Assembly (NCBI RefSeq): GCF_014200395.1
Contig: NZ_JACHBS010000001.1
Span: 992,001 to 1,056,000 of the forward strand
Source of the DNA: Microcella frigidaquae
Lineage (GTDB): Bacteria > Actinomycetota > Actinomycetes > Actinomycetales > Microbacteriaceae
Reading direction: 5' to 3'
DNA: 64,000 nt
A model generated the notes under the pieces. That model saw nothing but the letters and a program-made list of their open reading frames with translations, searched no databases and was not told where the DNA came from. Below are positions 33,814 to 42,512 of this stretch, in pieces; the first letter of the stretch is position 1, and each line of letters opens with the position of its first letter. The position numbers and the translations under genes are program-made.

Positions 33814-35388
33814 CTACTCGGCCTCGATGCGCGGGAAGAGCGCCTCGAGCGGCTGCGTCTGGGCGCCGGCGGGCAGCTGACCCCAGCGGGCGGCATCCGG
33901 GATGCTCTGCGCGCGCAGCCCGCCCAGCGCGGCCTCGGCGCCCAGCGCCACCCAGAGCTTCTGCGTGGCCTGCGGCATGACGGGCGAGAGCAGCACGGCG
34001 AGAGCACGCAGGCCCTCAGCGGCGGTGGCGAGGATCGTGTGGAGCCGACCCTCGAGGGCGGGATCCTTCGCGACCTTCCAGGGCTCCTGCTCGGTGAGGT
34101 AGCCGTTGAGCTCGTCGACGAGGGTCCAGATCGAGGCGATCGCGTCGTGGATGGCGAACACGTCGAGGGCGCGCTGGGCGCCGGCGAGAGCATCCGCCGC
34201 CACCTGCTCGATGCGACGGTCGGCGTCGGTGACCTCAGGGGCGGCGGGCACGACGCCGTCGCAGTACTTGCCGATCATGGCGACGACCCGCGAGGCGAGG
34301 TTGCCGAACCCGTTGGCGAGCTCGGCCTGGTAGCGGGCGGCGAGGTCCTCCCACGAGAACGAGCCGTCTTGCCCGAACGAGATCGCGCTCATGAAGTAGT
34401 AGCGGAATGCGTCGCTGCCGAAGACCTCGGTGATCTGGTGCGGGGCGATGCCGGTCAGCTTCGACTTCGACATCTTCTCGCCGCCGACGAGCAGCCAGCC
34501 GTGGCCGAAGACCTTGGCAGGCGGCTGCAGCCCCGCGGCCATGAGCATCGCGGGCCAGATGACGGCGTGGAACCGCGCGATGTCCTTGCCGACGAGCTGC
34601 ACGGCCGGCCAGCGGCGGGAAAAGTTCTCGTCGTCGCTGCCCCAGCCGATCGCCGAGATGTAGTTGAGCAGGGCGTCGAACCACACGTAGGTGACATGGC
34701 TGTCGTCCCACGGGATGCGCACGCCCCAGTCGAAGCTCTGGCGCGAGATCGACAGGTCGTCGAGGCCGCGCCGCACGAACGAGACGATCTCGTTGCGCAG
34801 GCTCGCGGGCTGGATGAAGTCGGGCTGCGACTCGTAGAGGTCGAGCAGCTTCTGCTGGAACGTCGAGAGCGCGAAGAAGTAGTTCTTCTCCTTCAGCACC
34901 TCGATCGGACGACCGTGGATGGCGCACACGCGCTGCCCCGCGAACTCGCCCACACCGTCGACGAGGTCGTCGTTCTGCTTGTACTCCTCGCAGCCGACGC
35001 AGTAGTAGCCCTCGTACTCGCCCTCGGTGATGAAGCCGTCGTCGTAGAGCTTCTGGAGGAACTGCTGCACGACCGTCTCGTGGCGCTGCTCGGTCGTGCG
35101 GATGAAGTCGTCGTTGGCGATGTCGATGGTGTCGAGCAGCGGCTTCCACGCCGACTCGACGAGCCTGTCCGCCCACTCCTGCGGCGTGACGCCGTTGGCG
35201 ACCGCGGTGCGCAGAATCTTCTGACCGTGCTCGTCGGTGCCGGTGAGCGACCAGGTGTCGACCCCCGACTGGCGGTGCCAGCGGGCGAGCACGTCGGCGG
35301 CGACCTCCGTGTAGGCGTGGCCGATGTGCGGCACGTCGTTGACGTAGAAGATCGGCGTGCAGATGTAGAAGCGGTCGGCGGCACCCAT
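33814..35388 (-). CDS. metG: Methionyl-tRNA synthetase
   Basis: Class I aminoacyl-tRNA synthetase, 524 residues. The N-terminus reads TPIFYVNDVPHIGHAYTEV with the HIGH motif at 21-24. The zinc-knuckle region has YYCVGCEEYK, with the second Cys pair replaced, as in the actinobacterial short form. The KMSKS loop is GGEKMSKSKLTGI. GGAG lies before the ATG at 35388; the open frame continues upstream but without family similarity. First gene of the metG-tatD-rsmA-symporter operon. Confidence 0.96.
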   Translation of the reverse strand: MGAADRFYICTPIFYVNDVPHIGHAYTEVAADVLARWHRQSGVDTWSLTGTDEHGQKILRTAVANGVTPQEWADRLVESAWKPLLDTIDIANDDFIRTTEQRHETVVQQFLQKLYDDGFITEGEYEGYYCVGCEEYKQNDDLVDGVGEFAGQRVCAIHGRPIEVLKEKNYFFALSTFQQKLLDLYESQPDFIQPASLRNEIVSFVRRGLDDLSISRQSFDWGVRIPWDDSHVTYVWFDALLNYISAIGWGSDDENFSRRWPAVQLVGKDIARFHAVIWPAMLMAAGLQPPAKVFGHGWLLVGGEKMSKSKLTGIAPHQITEVFGSDAFRYYFMSAISFGQDGSFSWEDLAARYQAELANGFGNLASRVVAMIGKYCDGVVPAAPEVTDADRRIEQVAADALAGAQRALDVFAIHDAIASIWTLVDELNGYLTEQEPWKVAKDPALEGRLHTILATAAEGLRALAVLLSPVMPQATQKLWVALGAEAALGGLRAQSIPDAARWGQLPAGAQTQPLEALFPRIEAE

Positions 35389-35430
35389 GGTGTGCTCCAG
35401 CCTACCGGCGCGGTTCCGTGCGTTAAGCGG

Positions 35431-35436
35431 TACCAT
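35431..35436 (+). promoter_or_regulatory. -10 box of leaderless lipoprotein gene
   Basis: TACCAT, 8 bases before the GTG at 35445. An alternative TTG start at 35436 would overlap this box and is disfavoured. Confidence 0.5.
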
Positions 35437-35444
35437 TGCCGCTC

Positions 35445-35987
35445 GTGAGGATCACTAGATTCTTCGCAGGGGGGATCGTGGGCGCGGCACTGGCTGTCGC
35501 GCTCAGCGGTTGCGCGGGCAGCGCGCCGCCGCTGACCGTCTACGGCGGGCTCATCGACCGCTGCGTCGAGAACCGGACGAGCGACGAGGGCTTCATGGCC
35601 CTGGTCGGAACGACCGTCGTCAACGAGTCGCCGCGCAGCGTGATCCTGCGCGACGTTGACCCCGTCCGCCTCATCAACGCCTCCATCGCCGAGATCAGCG
35701 TCGTGCCCCTCACGGCCCCCGAGGTGGGATTCGGCCTGGCCCCGGGTGGCGAGCTCACCCCCGATCAGTTGGCCCTGTGGCGCGAGCGGCAGCCGCTCGA
35801 CGGCACGGTCATCGGTCCCTTCCAGGCCGTCAGCATCGTCCTGCACCTGCACGCCGCCGACTACCGCGAATACGCCGGCATCGAGGGGCTGCGCGTGCAG
35901 TACGACGACGGGTGGTTCTCGACGACCAGCACCTCCGAGACCGAGGTCGGCTTCGTCGCGCCCTGGGCGCACTGCGGCACGCGCTAG
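35445..35987 (+). CDS. Putative lipoprotein
   Basis: 180 residues. The signal peptide (RITRFFAGGIVGAALAVAL) ends in the lipobox LSGC, with Cys at about residue 24, so the protein is expected to be lipid-anchored outside the membrane, processed by the LspA encoded in this window. The rest is beta-rich, with DRCVENRTSDEG, VVNESPRSVILRDVD and a C-terminal TEVGFVAPWAHCG; two cysteines outside the lipobox may pair. It resembles the next gene in plan (signal, lipobox, a beta domain discussing a substituent like a folded Ig-like module), suggesting an old duplication. Function unknown. Confidence 0.8.
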   Translation: MRITRFFAGGIVGAALAVALSGCAGSAPPLTVYGGLIDRCVENRTSDEGFMALVGTTVVNESPRSVILRDVDPVRLINASIAEISVVPLTAPEVGFGLAPGGELTPDQLALWRERQPLDGTVIGPFQAVSIVLHLHAADYREYAGIEGLRVQYDDGWFSTTSTSETEVGFVAPWAHCGTR

Positions 35988-35990
35988 CGT
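35985..35990 (+). promoter_or_regulatory. -10 box of second lipoprotein gene
   Basis: TAGCGT overlaps the preceding stop codon and lies 7 bases before the GTG at 35998. Confidence 0.45.
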
Positions 35991-35997
35991 GCTGGCT

Positions 35998-36459
35998 GTG
36001 ACCCGTCGTTCCGCTCTCGCCGTCATCCCGCTCGTCGCCGCCCTCGCCCTGAGCAGCTGCAGCGGCTCGCCCGACGATCCGCTGGGGCTCGGCGGCTGCC
36101 TCGAGGGCGATCGCGGCACGATCGCGGTCGGCGTCAGCAACACCTCCGGCGAGCCGATCGTGATCGACGCCGCCGCCCTGGCCGAGGGGTCGACGGGCGT
36201 GGTACTGGTCGACACCTTCCTGGCCATCGACGAGGAAGCCCGCGACACCGCCGTGCTGTTCGACGACGGGGGCCGCGCCGCGTTCGGCGGCGTCGACCTC
36301 GATCGTCAGGCGATCGAACCGGATGCTGCCGCCTTCGTCGGCGTCGAGGTGCAGCGCACCGGTACCGAGCCGGGGCGTGTCGCCGGCCTGACCCTCACCG
36401 TTGACGGCGAGCCGCAGGGTGCGCCCGTCACGCTCGACCTCGTCGACAGCTGCGGGTAG
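35998..36459 (+). CDS. Putative small lipoprotein
   Basis: 153 residues. Signal peptide with hydrophobic core ALAVIPLVAALAL and lipobox LSSC (Cys about 21). The mature part has GGCLEGDRGTIAVGVSNTSG, an FLAIDEEARDTAV segment and ends LDLVDSCG, with a Cys pair framing one beta-sandwich-like domain. The GTG start overlaps a leaderless promoter arrangement with the previous lipoprotein, which it resembles in architecture. Function unknown. Confidence 0.75.
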   Translation: MTRRSALAVIPLVAALALSSCSGSPDDPLGLGGCLEGDRGTIAVGVSNTSGEPIVIDAAALAEGSTGVVLVDTFLAIDEEARDTAVLFDDGGRAAFGGVDLDRQAIEPDAAAFVGVEVQRTGTEPGRVAGLTLTVDGEPQGAPVTLDLVDSCG

Positions 36460-36509
36460 CCCAGGCCGCGGACCCTCGCCGGCTACCGAGCGGCGTGCCG
36501 TGTGAGCCC

Positions 36510-37328
36510 CTACGGGCGGCGAGCGGCGAGCGCGGCCTCGTAGAGCTCGCGGCGGCCGAGTCCGGTCGCGGCGGCGACGGCGGCGGCGGCATCCTTCAGG
36601 CGCTCTCCCGTGGCGACGCGACCCAGCACGTCGGCGAGCGCCGCATCCGGGTCGGCGGATGCCCCCGCCGGCGCCCCCGCCACCACGAGCACGATCTCAC
36701 CGCGAGCACCGTCGCTGAACCGCTCGGCGAGCTCGGCGAGGCTGCCGCGCGCGACCTCCTCGAACTTCTTGGTGAGCTCGCGACAGACGGCGGCCCGCCG
36801 CTCGGGGCCGAAGGCATCGCGCGCGTCCGCGAGCGCGGCACCGATGCGGTGCGGCGACTCGAAGAAGACGAGCGTGCGCGGCTCGGCGGCGAGGGCCCGC
36901 AGCGCGGTCGCGCGGCCCGACCGGGGCAGGAATCCCTCGAAGACGAAGCGGTCGGTCGGCAGGCCGCTCAGCACGAGTGCGGTGAGCACGGCGCTCGGGC
37001 CGGGCAGCGCGGTCACGGCGACATCGGCGGCGATGGCGGCCTCGACGAGCACGTAGCCGGGGTCGCTGATGGCGGGCATCCCCGCATCGGTGAGCACGAG
37101 CACGTCGGTAGCGCGCGCCCGCTCGACCAGCTCGGCCGCCTTCTGCCGCTCGTTGTGCTCGTGCAAGGCGACCAGCGCCGGGCGGTTCTCGACCCCCAGT
37201 GCGCGCATCAGCTGCACGGCCGTGCGGGTGTCCTCCGCGACGATCAGCTCGGCGTTCTCGAGCGCCTCGACCAGGCGGCGGCTCGCGTCGCCGAGGTTGC
37301 CGATAGGCGTGGCGGCGAGCACGATCAT
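36510..37328 (-). CDS. rsmI: 16S rRNA (cytidine1402-2'-O)-methyltransferase
   Basis: RsmI, a tetrapyrrole-methylase-fold enzyme acting on C1402 in the ribosomal P site. The 272-residue protein starts MIVLAATPIGNLGDASRRLV and includes VAEDTRTAVQLMRALGV, VLTDAGMPAISDPGYVLV, ALPGPSAVLTALVLSGLP and RTLVFFESPHRI, the standard order of motifs. It is transcribed divergently from the protein O-mannosyltransferase gene, the usual actinobacterial neighbour, with a palindromic element in the 251-bp gap. Confidence 0.96.
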   Translation of the reverse strand: MIVLAATPIGNLGDASRRLVEALENAELIVAEDTRTAVQLMRALGVENRPALVALHEHNERQKAAELVERARATDVLVLTDAGMPAISDPGYVLVEAAIAADVAVTALPGPSAVLTALVLSGLPTDRFVFEGFLPRSGRATALRALAAEPRTLVFFESPHRIGAALADARDAFGPERRAAVCRELTKKFEEVARGSLAELAERFSDGARGEIVLVVAGAPAGASADPDAALADVLGRVATGERLKDAAAAVAAATGLGRRELYEAALAARRP

Positions 37329-37433
37329 GCGGCCATCTTCCCACCCGCTCGCTCTACGGCACCGGCGGGGTGCCGAGTCCTACCCGTCAGCGCCCGGCTA
37401 CCCGGCGAGGCGACGCGACGAGATGTGCCCAAA

Positions 37434-37479
37434 TCGCAATGTGCCTCTGGCGGCACGTGCCGTGAGAGGCACATTGCGA
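37434..37479. repeat. Nested palindrome, family R2, copy 1
   Basis: Arms TCGCAATGTGCCTCT (37434-37448) and AGAGGCACATTGCGA (37465-37479) flank a centre containing the palindrome GGCACGTGCC. It lies in the divergent rsmI/mannosyltransferase promoter region. A close copy lies at 49664-49705. Confidence 0.85.
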
Positions 37480-37567
37480 GAGCGGGAAACCCGCTCGGCG
37501 CGACGGTGTGCGATGGGCGGTCGAGCGCGCGGCAGACCTGAGTCACGACCACTGAGATGCCCCGGCC

Positions 37568-37573
37568 TACGAT
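37568..37573 (+). promoter_or_regulatory. -10 box of leaderless mannosyltransferase gene
   Basis: TACGAT, six bases before the GTG at 37580, with no ribosome-binding site between. Confidence 0.5.
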
Positions 37574-37579
37574 GGGCGG

Positions 37580-39196
37580 GTGACGGCGGAACGACCCGAG
37601 GCGACGCACCAGCGCTCACCATCCGCGCGCGTGCTGAGCATCGCCGTTCCGGCCGCGGTGCTCGGGGTGGCCGCGGCGACCCGGCTCATCGGGCTCGACG
37701 CCCCCGGCGGGCTGGTCTTCGACGAGACGTACTACGTGAAGGATGCCGAGTCGCTGCGGCAGCTGGGGTACGAGGGCCGCTGGCCCGACGACGCGAACTC
37801 CAACTGGGCCGCCGGCACCCCGGGCAGCCCGAGCGAACTCGCGGCATTCGTCGCGCATCCGCCTCTCGGCAAGTGGGTGATCGCCCTCGGGCTCGCCCTT
37901 CTCGGCCCCGAGAACCCCGCCGGTTGGCGGCTCGGCACGGCCCTCGCGGGCATCGCCCTCGTCGGGCTGGTCATGGTGCTCGCCCACCTGCTGCTCGGGC
38001 GCCTCGTGCTCACGGGCATCGCGGGGCTGCTCATCGCCATCGACGGAAACGCCATCGTCATGAGCCGGGTCGCCCTGCTCGACGGGGTGCTCGCGCTGCT
38101 CGTCGTGCTTGCGGTGATCCTGCTGGTGCTCGACCGGCGGCAGGTGCGGGGCGCGCTCGACGCCTGGCTCGCCGACCGTCGCGCCGCGGTGCCGGGCCGG
38201 CGGCAGCGCTCGACCGACTGGGGCCCGGCGTTATGGGGCCGCCCCTGGCTCGTCGCGGCGGGCATCGTCTTCGGCCTCGCGATCGGCGTGAAGTGGAGCG
38301 CCCTCTACCTGCTCGCCGCCTTCGCCGTGCTGACTGTCGTCGCTGATGCGATCGAGCGCCGTCGCGCCGGCATCGCCCTGTGGGCGAGCGGCACGCTGCT
38401 GCGGCAGGCGCCGATCAGCGCGATCCTGCTGCTGCCCTCCGCGCTCGCCGCCCACCTGCTGACCTGGACGGGCTGGTTCATGACCAGCGGCGGCTACGGC
38501 CGCGCCCGCGAGGTCACCGATGACAACCGGCTCGCCGGTCCGTTCGGGCTGCTGCCCGACGCCCTGCAGAACTGGTGGGCGTACCAGGTGGCAATCTACG
38601 GCTACCACGTCGGCGTCACGAGCGAGCACAACTACGAGGCACCCGCGATCGGCTGGCCCCTGCTGCTACGCCCGACCTACATGCACTACATCGACCGCGG
38701 CGACGGCACCGCCGAAGCCATCTCGGGCATCCCGAACCCGCTGATCTGGTACCTGGCCGTCGCCGCCGTCGTCGCGCTCGTCGCGTGGGCGGTCGTCGAA
38801 CTGATCACGCGCGGGCGAGCGGCGCGAACCGGTCTCGACCGCGCTCGCATCGCCCGCCCCGCCGCGATGCCCGCGAGCGGCTGGGCCATCGCGCTGGTGC
38901 TCACCGGGGTGGTGGCCGGGTGGCTGCCGTGGCTGCTGTACCCCGAGCGCACGATGTTCTTCTTCTACACGATCGTGCTCACGCCGTTCCTCCTGCTGGC
39001 GCTCACGATCATGCTCGGCGCGATCCTCGGCCCCGCCGACGCCTCGCCCGGGCACCGCCGCACCGGCCGCATCATCGTGATCGGGATGCTCGCCCTTGCC
39101 GCGCTGATCAGCCTGTTCTTCCTGCCGCTGTGGACGGGTGCGCCGATCCCGATCGACCAGCTGCGGCTGCGGTACTGGCTACCGACGTGGGTGTAG
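37580..39196 (+). CDS. Protein O-mannosyltransferase (GT39, PMT family)
   Basis: Transfers mannose from polyprenyl-phosphate-mannose to secreted proteins. The 538-residue polytopic protein has the catalytic Asp-Glu in GGLVFDETYYVKDAESL (D48, E49) after the first helix, the PPLGKWVIALG loop, MSRVALLDGVLALLVVLAV, KWSALYLLAAFAV and a final LRLRYWLPTWV. About ten to twelve hydrophobic helices are visible. The secreted PstS-like and lipoproteins of this window are possible targets, but that is inference. Its 3' end overlaps the convergent DUF418 gene by 18 bases. Confidence 0.93.
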   Translation: MTAERPEATHQRSPSARVLSIAVPAAVLGVAAATRLIGLDAPGGLVFDETYYVKDAESLRQLGYEGRWPDDANSNWAAGTPGSPSELAAFVAHPPLGKWVIALGLALLGPENPAGWRLGTALAGIALVGLVMVLAHLLLGRLVLTGIAGLLIAIDGNAIVMSRVALLDGVLALLVVLAVILLVLDRRQVRGALDAWLADRRAAVPGRRQRSTDWGPALWGRPWLVAAGIVFGLAIGVKWSALYLLAAFAVLTVVADAIERRRAGIALWASGTLLRQAPISAILLLPSALAAHLLTWTGWFMTSGGYGRAREVTDDNRLAGPFGLLPDALQNWWAYQVAIYGYHVGVTSEHNYEAPAIGWPLLLRPTYMHYIDRGDGTAEAISGIPNPLIWYLAVAAVVALVAWAVVELITRGRAARTGLDRARIARPAAMPASGWAIALVLTGVVAGWLPWLLYPERTMFFFYTIVLTPFLLLALTIMLGAILGPADASPGHRRTGRIIVIGMLALAALISLFFLPLWTGAPIPIDQLRLRYWLPTWV

Positions 39197-40429
39197 CCGC
39201 CCGTACACGGCCCGGCGCAGCAGCCATTCGGCGGGTCCGCTGCGGTCGGCCGCGGCCAGCAGCCCCGCCAGCACGAGCGTCGCAAGCCAAGTGATGACCG
39301 CGATCTGGGTGGCCTCGGCGACACTGGCGCTGCCGCCCAGGCCGAACCCGTACGGAGCGAAGACGATCACGAAGACGACCGACTGGGTGAGGTAGCCGCT
39401 CAGTGACCGCTGCCCGAGGGCGGCGAGGAGCCGCGAGAGCGGCCCTCCCGGCTTCGCGGTGGGGGCGCCGAGCTCGCCGCCGCGGCCGCGCCCGCCGACG
39501 ATGAGGGCGATGAGCGCGACGGAGGCGGCACCGCCGACGGCGCCCGTCGCGGCGTGCAGCATGGCGGCGAACGGCTCGACGATCGCCGACAGCTCGATGA
39601 CGCCGAGCAGTGCGAGCGCGATCGGCAGCGCGCCGAGCACCGAGACCGGCAGGCCGATTCCCGCCACGAGCGCGAGTGCCCGTCGGTGCTCGAACGGCTG
39701 CTCGAGCACGCGGTACCGCGCCGCCCACATGCCCAGGATCATCGGCGCGAGCAGCCCGAGCCCGCCGAACGGCACGGAGAGCATCCCGAGCGTCCATTCC
39801 CCGAGGCGCGCGAGCACGGCGAGCGGGTAGGTCTCGGCCCCGGCAGAGTTGAAGGCCGCCGCGCTCGGGATGCTCGCACCGACCTGCGCGAGAAGGCCGC
39901 TCAGACCTTCGGCCACGCCGACGAGCACGAGGAACCCGAACGCCAGGCCCCCGACGATCGCCAGCGTGCGCCCCGATGCGCGGATCAGCAGCACGAGCGC
40001 GAGGCCGAGCAGTCCGTAGGTGCCGAGGATGTCGCCGAAGAACAGCAGCACGCCGTGCGCGGCGCCGAAGGCGATGAGCCAGGCGTTGCGGCGCAGCAGC
40101 AGTCGACGCGCCTGGGGCCACTCGGTGCCGCGCGCGTGCTCACGGGTCAGCAGCTGGGTCATGCCGTAGCCGAAGAGCAGGGCGAACAGCGGGTAGCTGC
40201 GGTTGTCGGCGAGGGTCGCGACGAGGGCGTTGACCCAGGGGTCGGCCGCGGCATCCGTCACCGGCTTGAACAGCAGGCCGAGCTCGCGACCGTACAGGAA
40301 GAACGGCACGTTCGCCACGGCGATGCCGAGCAGCACGAGGCCGCGCGCCACGTCGGGGGCGAGGGCGCGCTCGGCGCGGGCGGTCGGGGCTAGGGGTGCG
40401 GGCGGCGTGGGCTGAGCATCCGTCGTCAT
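39179..40429 (-). CDS. DUF418-family membrane protein
   Basis: 416-residue polytopic protein with about nine to ten transmembrane helices. The N-terminal ALAPDVARGLVLLGIAVANV and the late block ALGQRSLSGYLTQSVVFVIV with PAEWLLRRAVYGR are typical of DUF418 / YeiB-like proteins, which are related to acyltransferase-3 membrane enzymes. Their biochemical role is not established. The ATG at 40429 is preceded by TATCGT at 7 bases, so it is probably leaderless; the longer frame starting at 40489 is disfavoured. Confidence 0.88.
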   Translation of the reverse strand: MTTDAQPTPPAPLAPTARAERALAPDVARGLVLLGIAVANVPFFLYGRELGLLFKPVTDAAADPWVNALVATLADNRSYPLFALLFGYGMTQLLTREHARGTEWPQARRLLLRRNAWLIAFGAAHGVLLFFGDILGTYGLLGLALVLLIRASGRTLAIVGGLAFGFLVLVGVAEGLSGLLAQVGASIPSAAAFNSAGAETYPLAVLARLGEWTLGMLSVPFGGLGLLAPMILGMWAARYRVLEQPFEHRRALALVAGIGLPVSVLGALPIALALLGVIELSAIVEPFAAMLHAATGAVGGAASVALIALIVGGRGRGGELGAPTAKPGGPLSRLLAALGQRSLSGYLTQSVVFVIVFAPYGFGLGGSASVAEATQIAVITWLATLVLAGLLAAADRSGPAEWLLRRAVYGRLHPRR

Positions 40430-40436
40430 GACCGCC

Positions 40437-40442
40437 ACGATA
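40437..40442 (-). promoter_or_regulatory. -10 box of the DUF418 gene
   Basis: TATCGT on the minus strand, seven bases before the ATG at 40429. Confidence 0.5.
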
Positions 40443-40573
40443 CGGCGGCGAACGACGGATGCGGATCCGTCGCTCGGCGGATCGGCCACGATGTGACGTC
40501 CACCGCACGGCGGGTTCGCGACCGAAGGTTACGCCGCGTAACGCGCACGTGCCCGGCGTCTGCGCACTGCGAT

Positions 40574-40579
40574 TAGCCT
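40574..40579 (+). promoter_or_regulatory. -10 box of metY
   Basis: TAGCCT, six bases before the ATG at 40586. No SAM riboswitch-like structure is evident because there is no leader to hold one. Confidence 0.5.
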
Positions 40580-40585
40580 GAGGCC

Positions 40586-41887
40586 ATGGCCGACCGCGAC
40601 TATGGCTTCCGCACGCGCGCCGTGCACGCCGGCAACGTTCCCGACTCGGCGACGGGTGCCCGCGCCCTGCCGATCTACCAGTCGAGCGCCTTCGTGTTCG
40701 ATTCGACCGAGGATGCCGCCGCCCGGTTCGCGCTGCAGAAGTACGGCAACATCTACTCGCGGCTGGCGAACCCCACGGTCGCGAGCTTCGAGGAGCGCGT
40801 GGCGAGCCTCGAGGGCGGCCTCGGCGCTGTGGCGACCTCGAGCGGCCTCAGCGCGCAGTTCGTCACCTTCGCCTCGCTCGCGGGCGCGGGCGACCACATC
40901 GTCGCCTCGTCGAACCTCTACGGCGGCTCGATCACGCAGCTCGACGTGACCCTGCGCCGCTTCGGCGTCGAGACCACCTTCGTCGCGAGCGACGACCCGG
41001 CCGACTACGCCGCGGCGATCATCCCGGGCCGCACCAAGCTCGTCTTCGCCGAGACGATCGCGAACCCCTCCGGCGATATCGCCGACATCGCGGGCCTCGC
41101 CGAGGTGGCGCACGCCGCCGACCTGCCGCTCGTCATCGACTCGACCATCGCGACCCCCTACCTGTGCCGCCCGATCGAGTGGGGCGCCGACATCGTCGTG
41201 CACTCGGCCACGAAGTTCCTCGGCGGGCACGGGACCACCCTCGGCGGCGTCGTCGTCGAGTCAGGGCGCTTCGACTGGTCGAACCACAACTTCCCGCTGT
41301 TCGAGGAGACGGTCGCCCACTACGGCGGGCTCACCTGGTACGGCAACTTCGGCGAGTACGCCTTCCTCACCCGCCTGCGGGCAGAGCAGCTGCGCGACAT
41401 CGGGCCGGCGCTCGCCCCGCACTCGGCCTTCCTGCTCGCGCAGGGCGTCGAGACGCTGCCGTACCGCATGCAGGCGCACGTCGACAATGCGCGCCGCGTC
41501 GCGGAGTGGCTCGAGGCCGACCCGCGCATCGAGACGGTCAACTGGGCGGGTCTGCCGTCGCACCGACACCACGCCCGCGCCGCGCAGTACCTGCCGCTCG
41601 GCCCGAGCTCGGTGTTCGGCTTCGTCGTGAAGGGCGGCCGCGCCGTCGGCCAGGGCCTCATCGAGAACGTGACCCTCGCGAGCCACCTCGCCAACATCGG
41701 CGACGCCAAGACGCTCATCATCCACCCCGCCTCGACGACGCACGCGCAGCTCACCGAGCAGCAGCTCGTCGACGGCGGCGTGCACCCCGGCCTCGTTCGC
41801 CTCTCGGTGGGCATCGAGGACGCCGACGACATCATCTACGACCTCGATCAGGCTCTGGATGCGGCGCTGAAGGGAGCCTCGGCATGA
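40586..41887 (+). CDS. metY: O-acetylhomoserine aminocarboxypropyltransferase (sulfhydrylase)
   Basis: PLP enzyme of the Cys/Met metabolism family that makes homocysteine from O-acetylhomoserine and sulfide. The 433-residue protein has ALPIYQSSAFVFDSTEDAAA, YSRLANPTVASFEERVASLE, the cofactor-stacking YGGSITQLD and the Schiff-base lysine in VVHSATKFLGGHGTTLGG (K210). Length and the RFDWSNHNFPLFEE insert fit MetY rather than MetB/MetZ. It overlaps the next gene by 4 bases, forming a two-gene operon. Confidence 0.95.
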   Translation: MADRDYGFRTRAVHAGNVPDSATGARALPIYQSSAFVFDSTEDAAARFALQKYGNIYSRLANPTVASFEERVASLEGGLGAVATSSGLSAQFVTFASLAGAGDHIVASSNLYGGSITQLDVTLRRFGVETTFVASDDPADYAAAIIPGRTKLVFAETIANPSGDIADIAGLAEVAHAADLPLVIDSTIATPYLCRPIEWGADIVVHSATKFLGGHGTTLGGVVVESGRFDWSNHNFPLFEETVAHYGGLTWYGNFGEYAFLTRLRAEQLRDIGPALAPHSAFLLAQGVETLPYRMQAHVDNARRVAEWLEADPRIETVNWAGLPSHRHHARAAQYLPLGPSSVFGFVVKGGRAVGQGLIENVTLASHLANIGDAKTLIIHPASTTHAQLTEQQLVDGGVHPGLVRLSVGIEDADDIIYDLDQALDAALKGASA

Positions 41888-42474
41888 GTGACTCGACCAC
41901 CGGCACCCAGGCCGACACGGCGACCGTCACCCTCGCGAACGGGCTCACCTGCGCCATCCCCGCGAGCTCGCCGCTGGCGAAGCTGCTGAAGTCGCAGCGC
42001 ACGTGGGTGGGGCCCTCCGCGAAGGAGCGGCTGGGCATCCTGCGCCGCGCGAAGAGCGTGGCGATCGTCGGCGCCTCGCCGAACCCCGCGCGCAGCTCCT
42101 ACTTCGTGGGCACCTACCTGCAGCAGTCGAGCAGCTACCGCGTCTACTTCGTCAACCCCAACGCGACCGAGATCCTGGGGCAGCCCGCCTACCCCGATCT
42201 CGCCTCGCTTCCCGAGGTGCCCGACATCGTCGACGTGTTCCGCAAGGCGAGCGACATCCCCGCCGTCATCGACGACGCCCTCGCCGTCGGTGCGCCCGTG
42301 GTGTGGGTGCAGCTCGGCATCTGGAACGAAGAGGCGGCGCGCTACGGCGAGTCGAAGGGCCTCACGGTCGTCATGGACCGCTGCATCAAGGTCGAGCACG
42401 CCCGCTTCCACGGCGGTCTGCACCTCATGGGCTTCGACACCGGGGTCATCTCGGCGAAGAAGCAGGTGCGCTGA
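41884..42474 (+). CDS. CoA-binding domain protein
   Basis: 196-residue protein with a Rossmann-type CoA-binding domain (about 50-185): RAKSVAIVGASPNPARSSYF, VYFVNPNATEILGQPAYPDL, SLPEVPDIVDVFRKASDIPA, PVVWVQLGIWNEEAARYGES, TVVMDRCIKVEHARF. It is of the YccU type, a stand-alone version of the succinyl-CoA synthetase nucleotide fold. ATGA overlap with metY indicates co-expression, and this pairing is common in actinobacteria; the biochemical role in methionine synthesis is unknown. Confidence 0.9.
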   Translation: MSDSTTGTQADTATVTLANGLTCAIPASSPLAKLLKSQRTWVGPSAKERLGILRRAKSVAIVGASPNPARSSYFVGTYLQQSSSYRVYFVNPNATEILGQPAYPDLASLPEVPDIVDVFRKASDIPAVIDDALAVGAPVVWVQLGIWNEEAARYGESKGLTVVMDRCIKVEHARFHGGLHLMGFDTGVISAKKQVR

Positions 42475-42500
42475 CCGTCTGTTCTCTCGGGGCGCGGAGT

Positions 42501-42506
42501 TAGGGT
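42501..42506 (+). promoter_or_regulatory. -10 box of MBL-fold hydrolase gene
   Basis: TAGGGT, six bases before the ATG at 42513. Confidence 0.5.
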
Positions 42507-42512
42507 CGCAGC

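Noticed and set aside
40500..40585. Riboswitch upstream of metY
   Set aside because: A -10 box lies six bases before the ATG, leaving no leader RNA for a SAM riboswitch.
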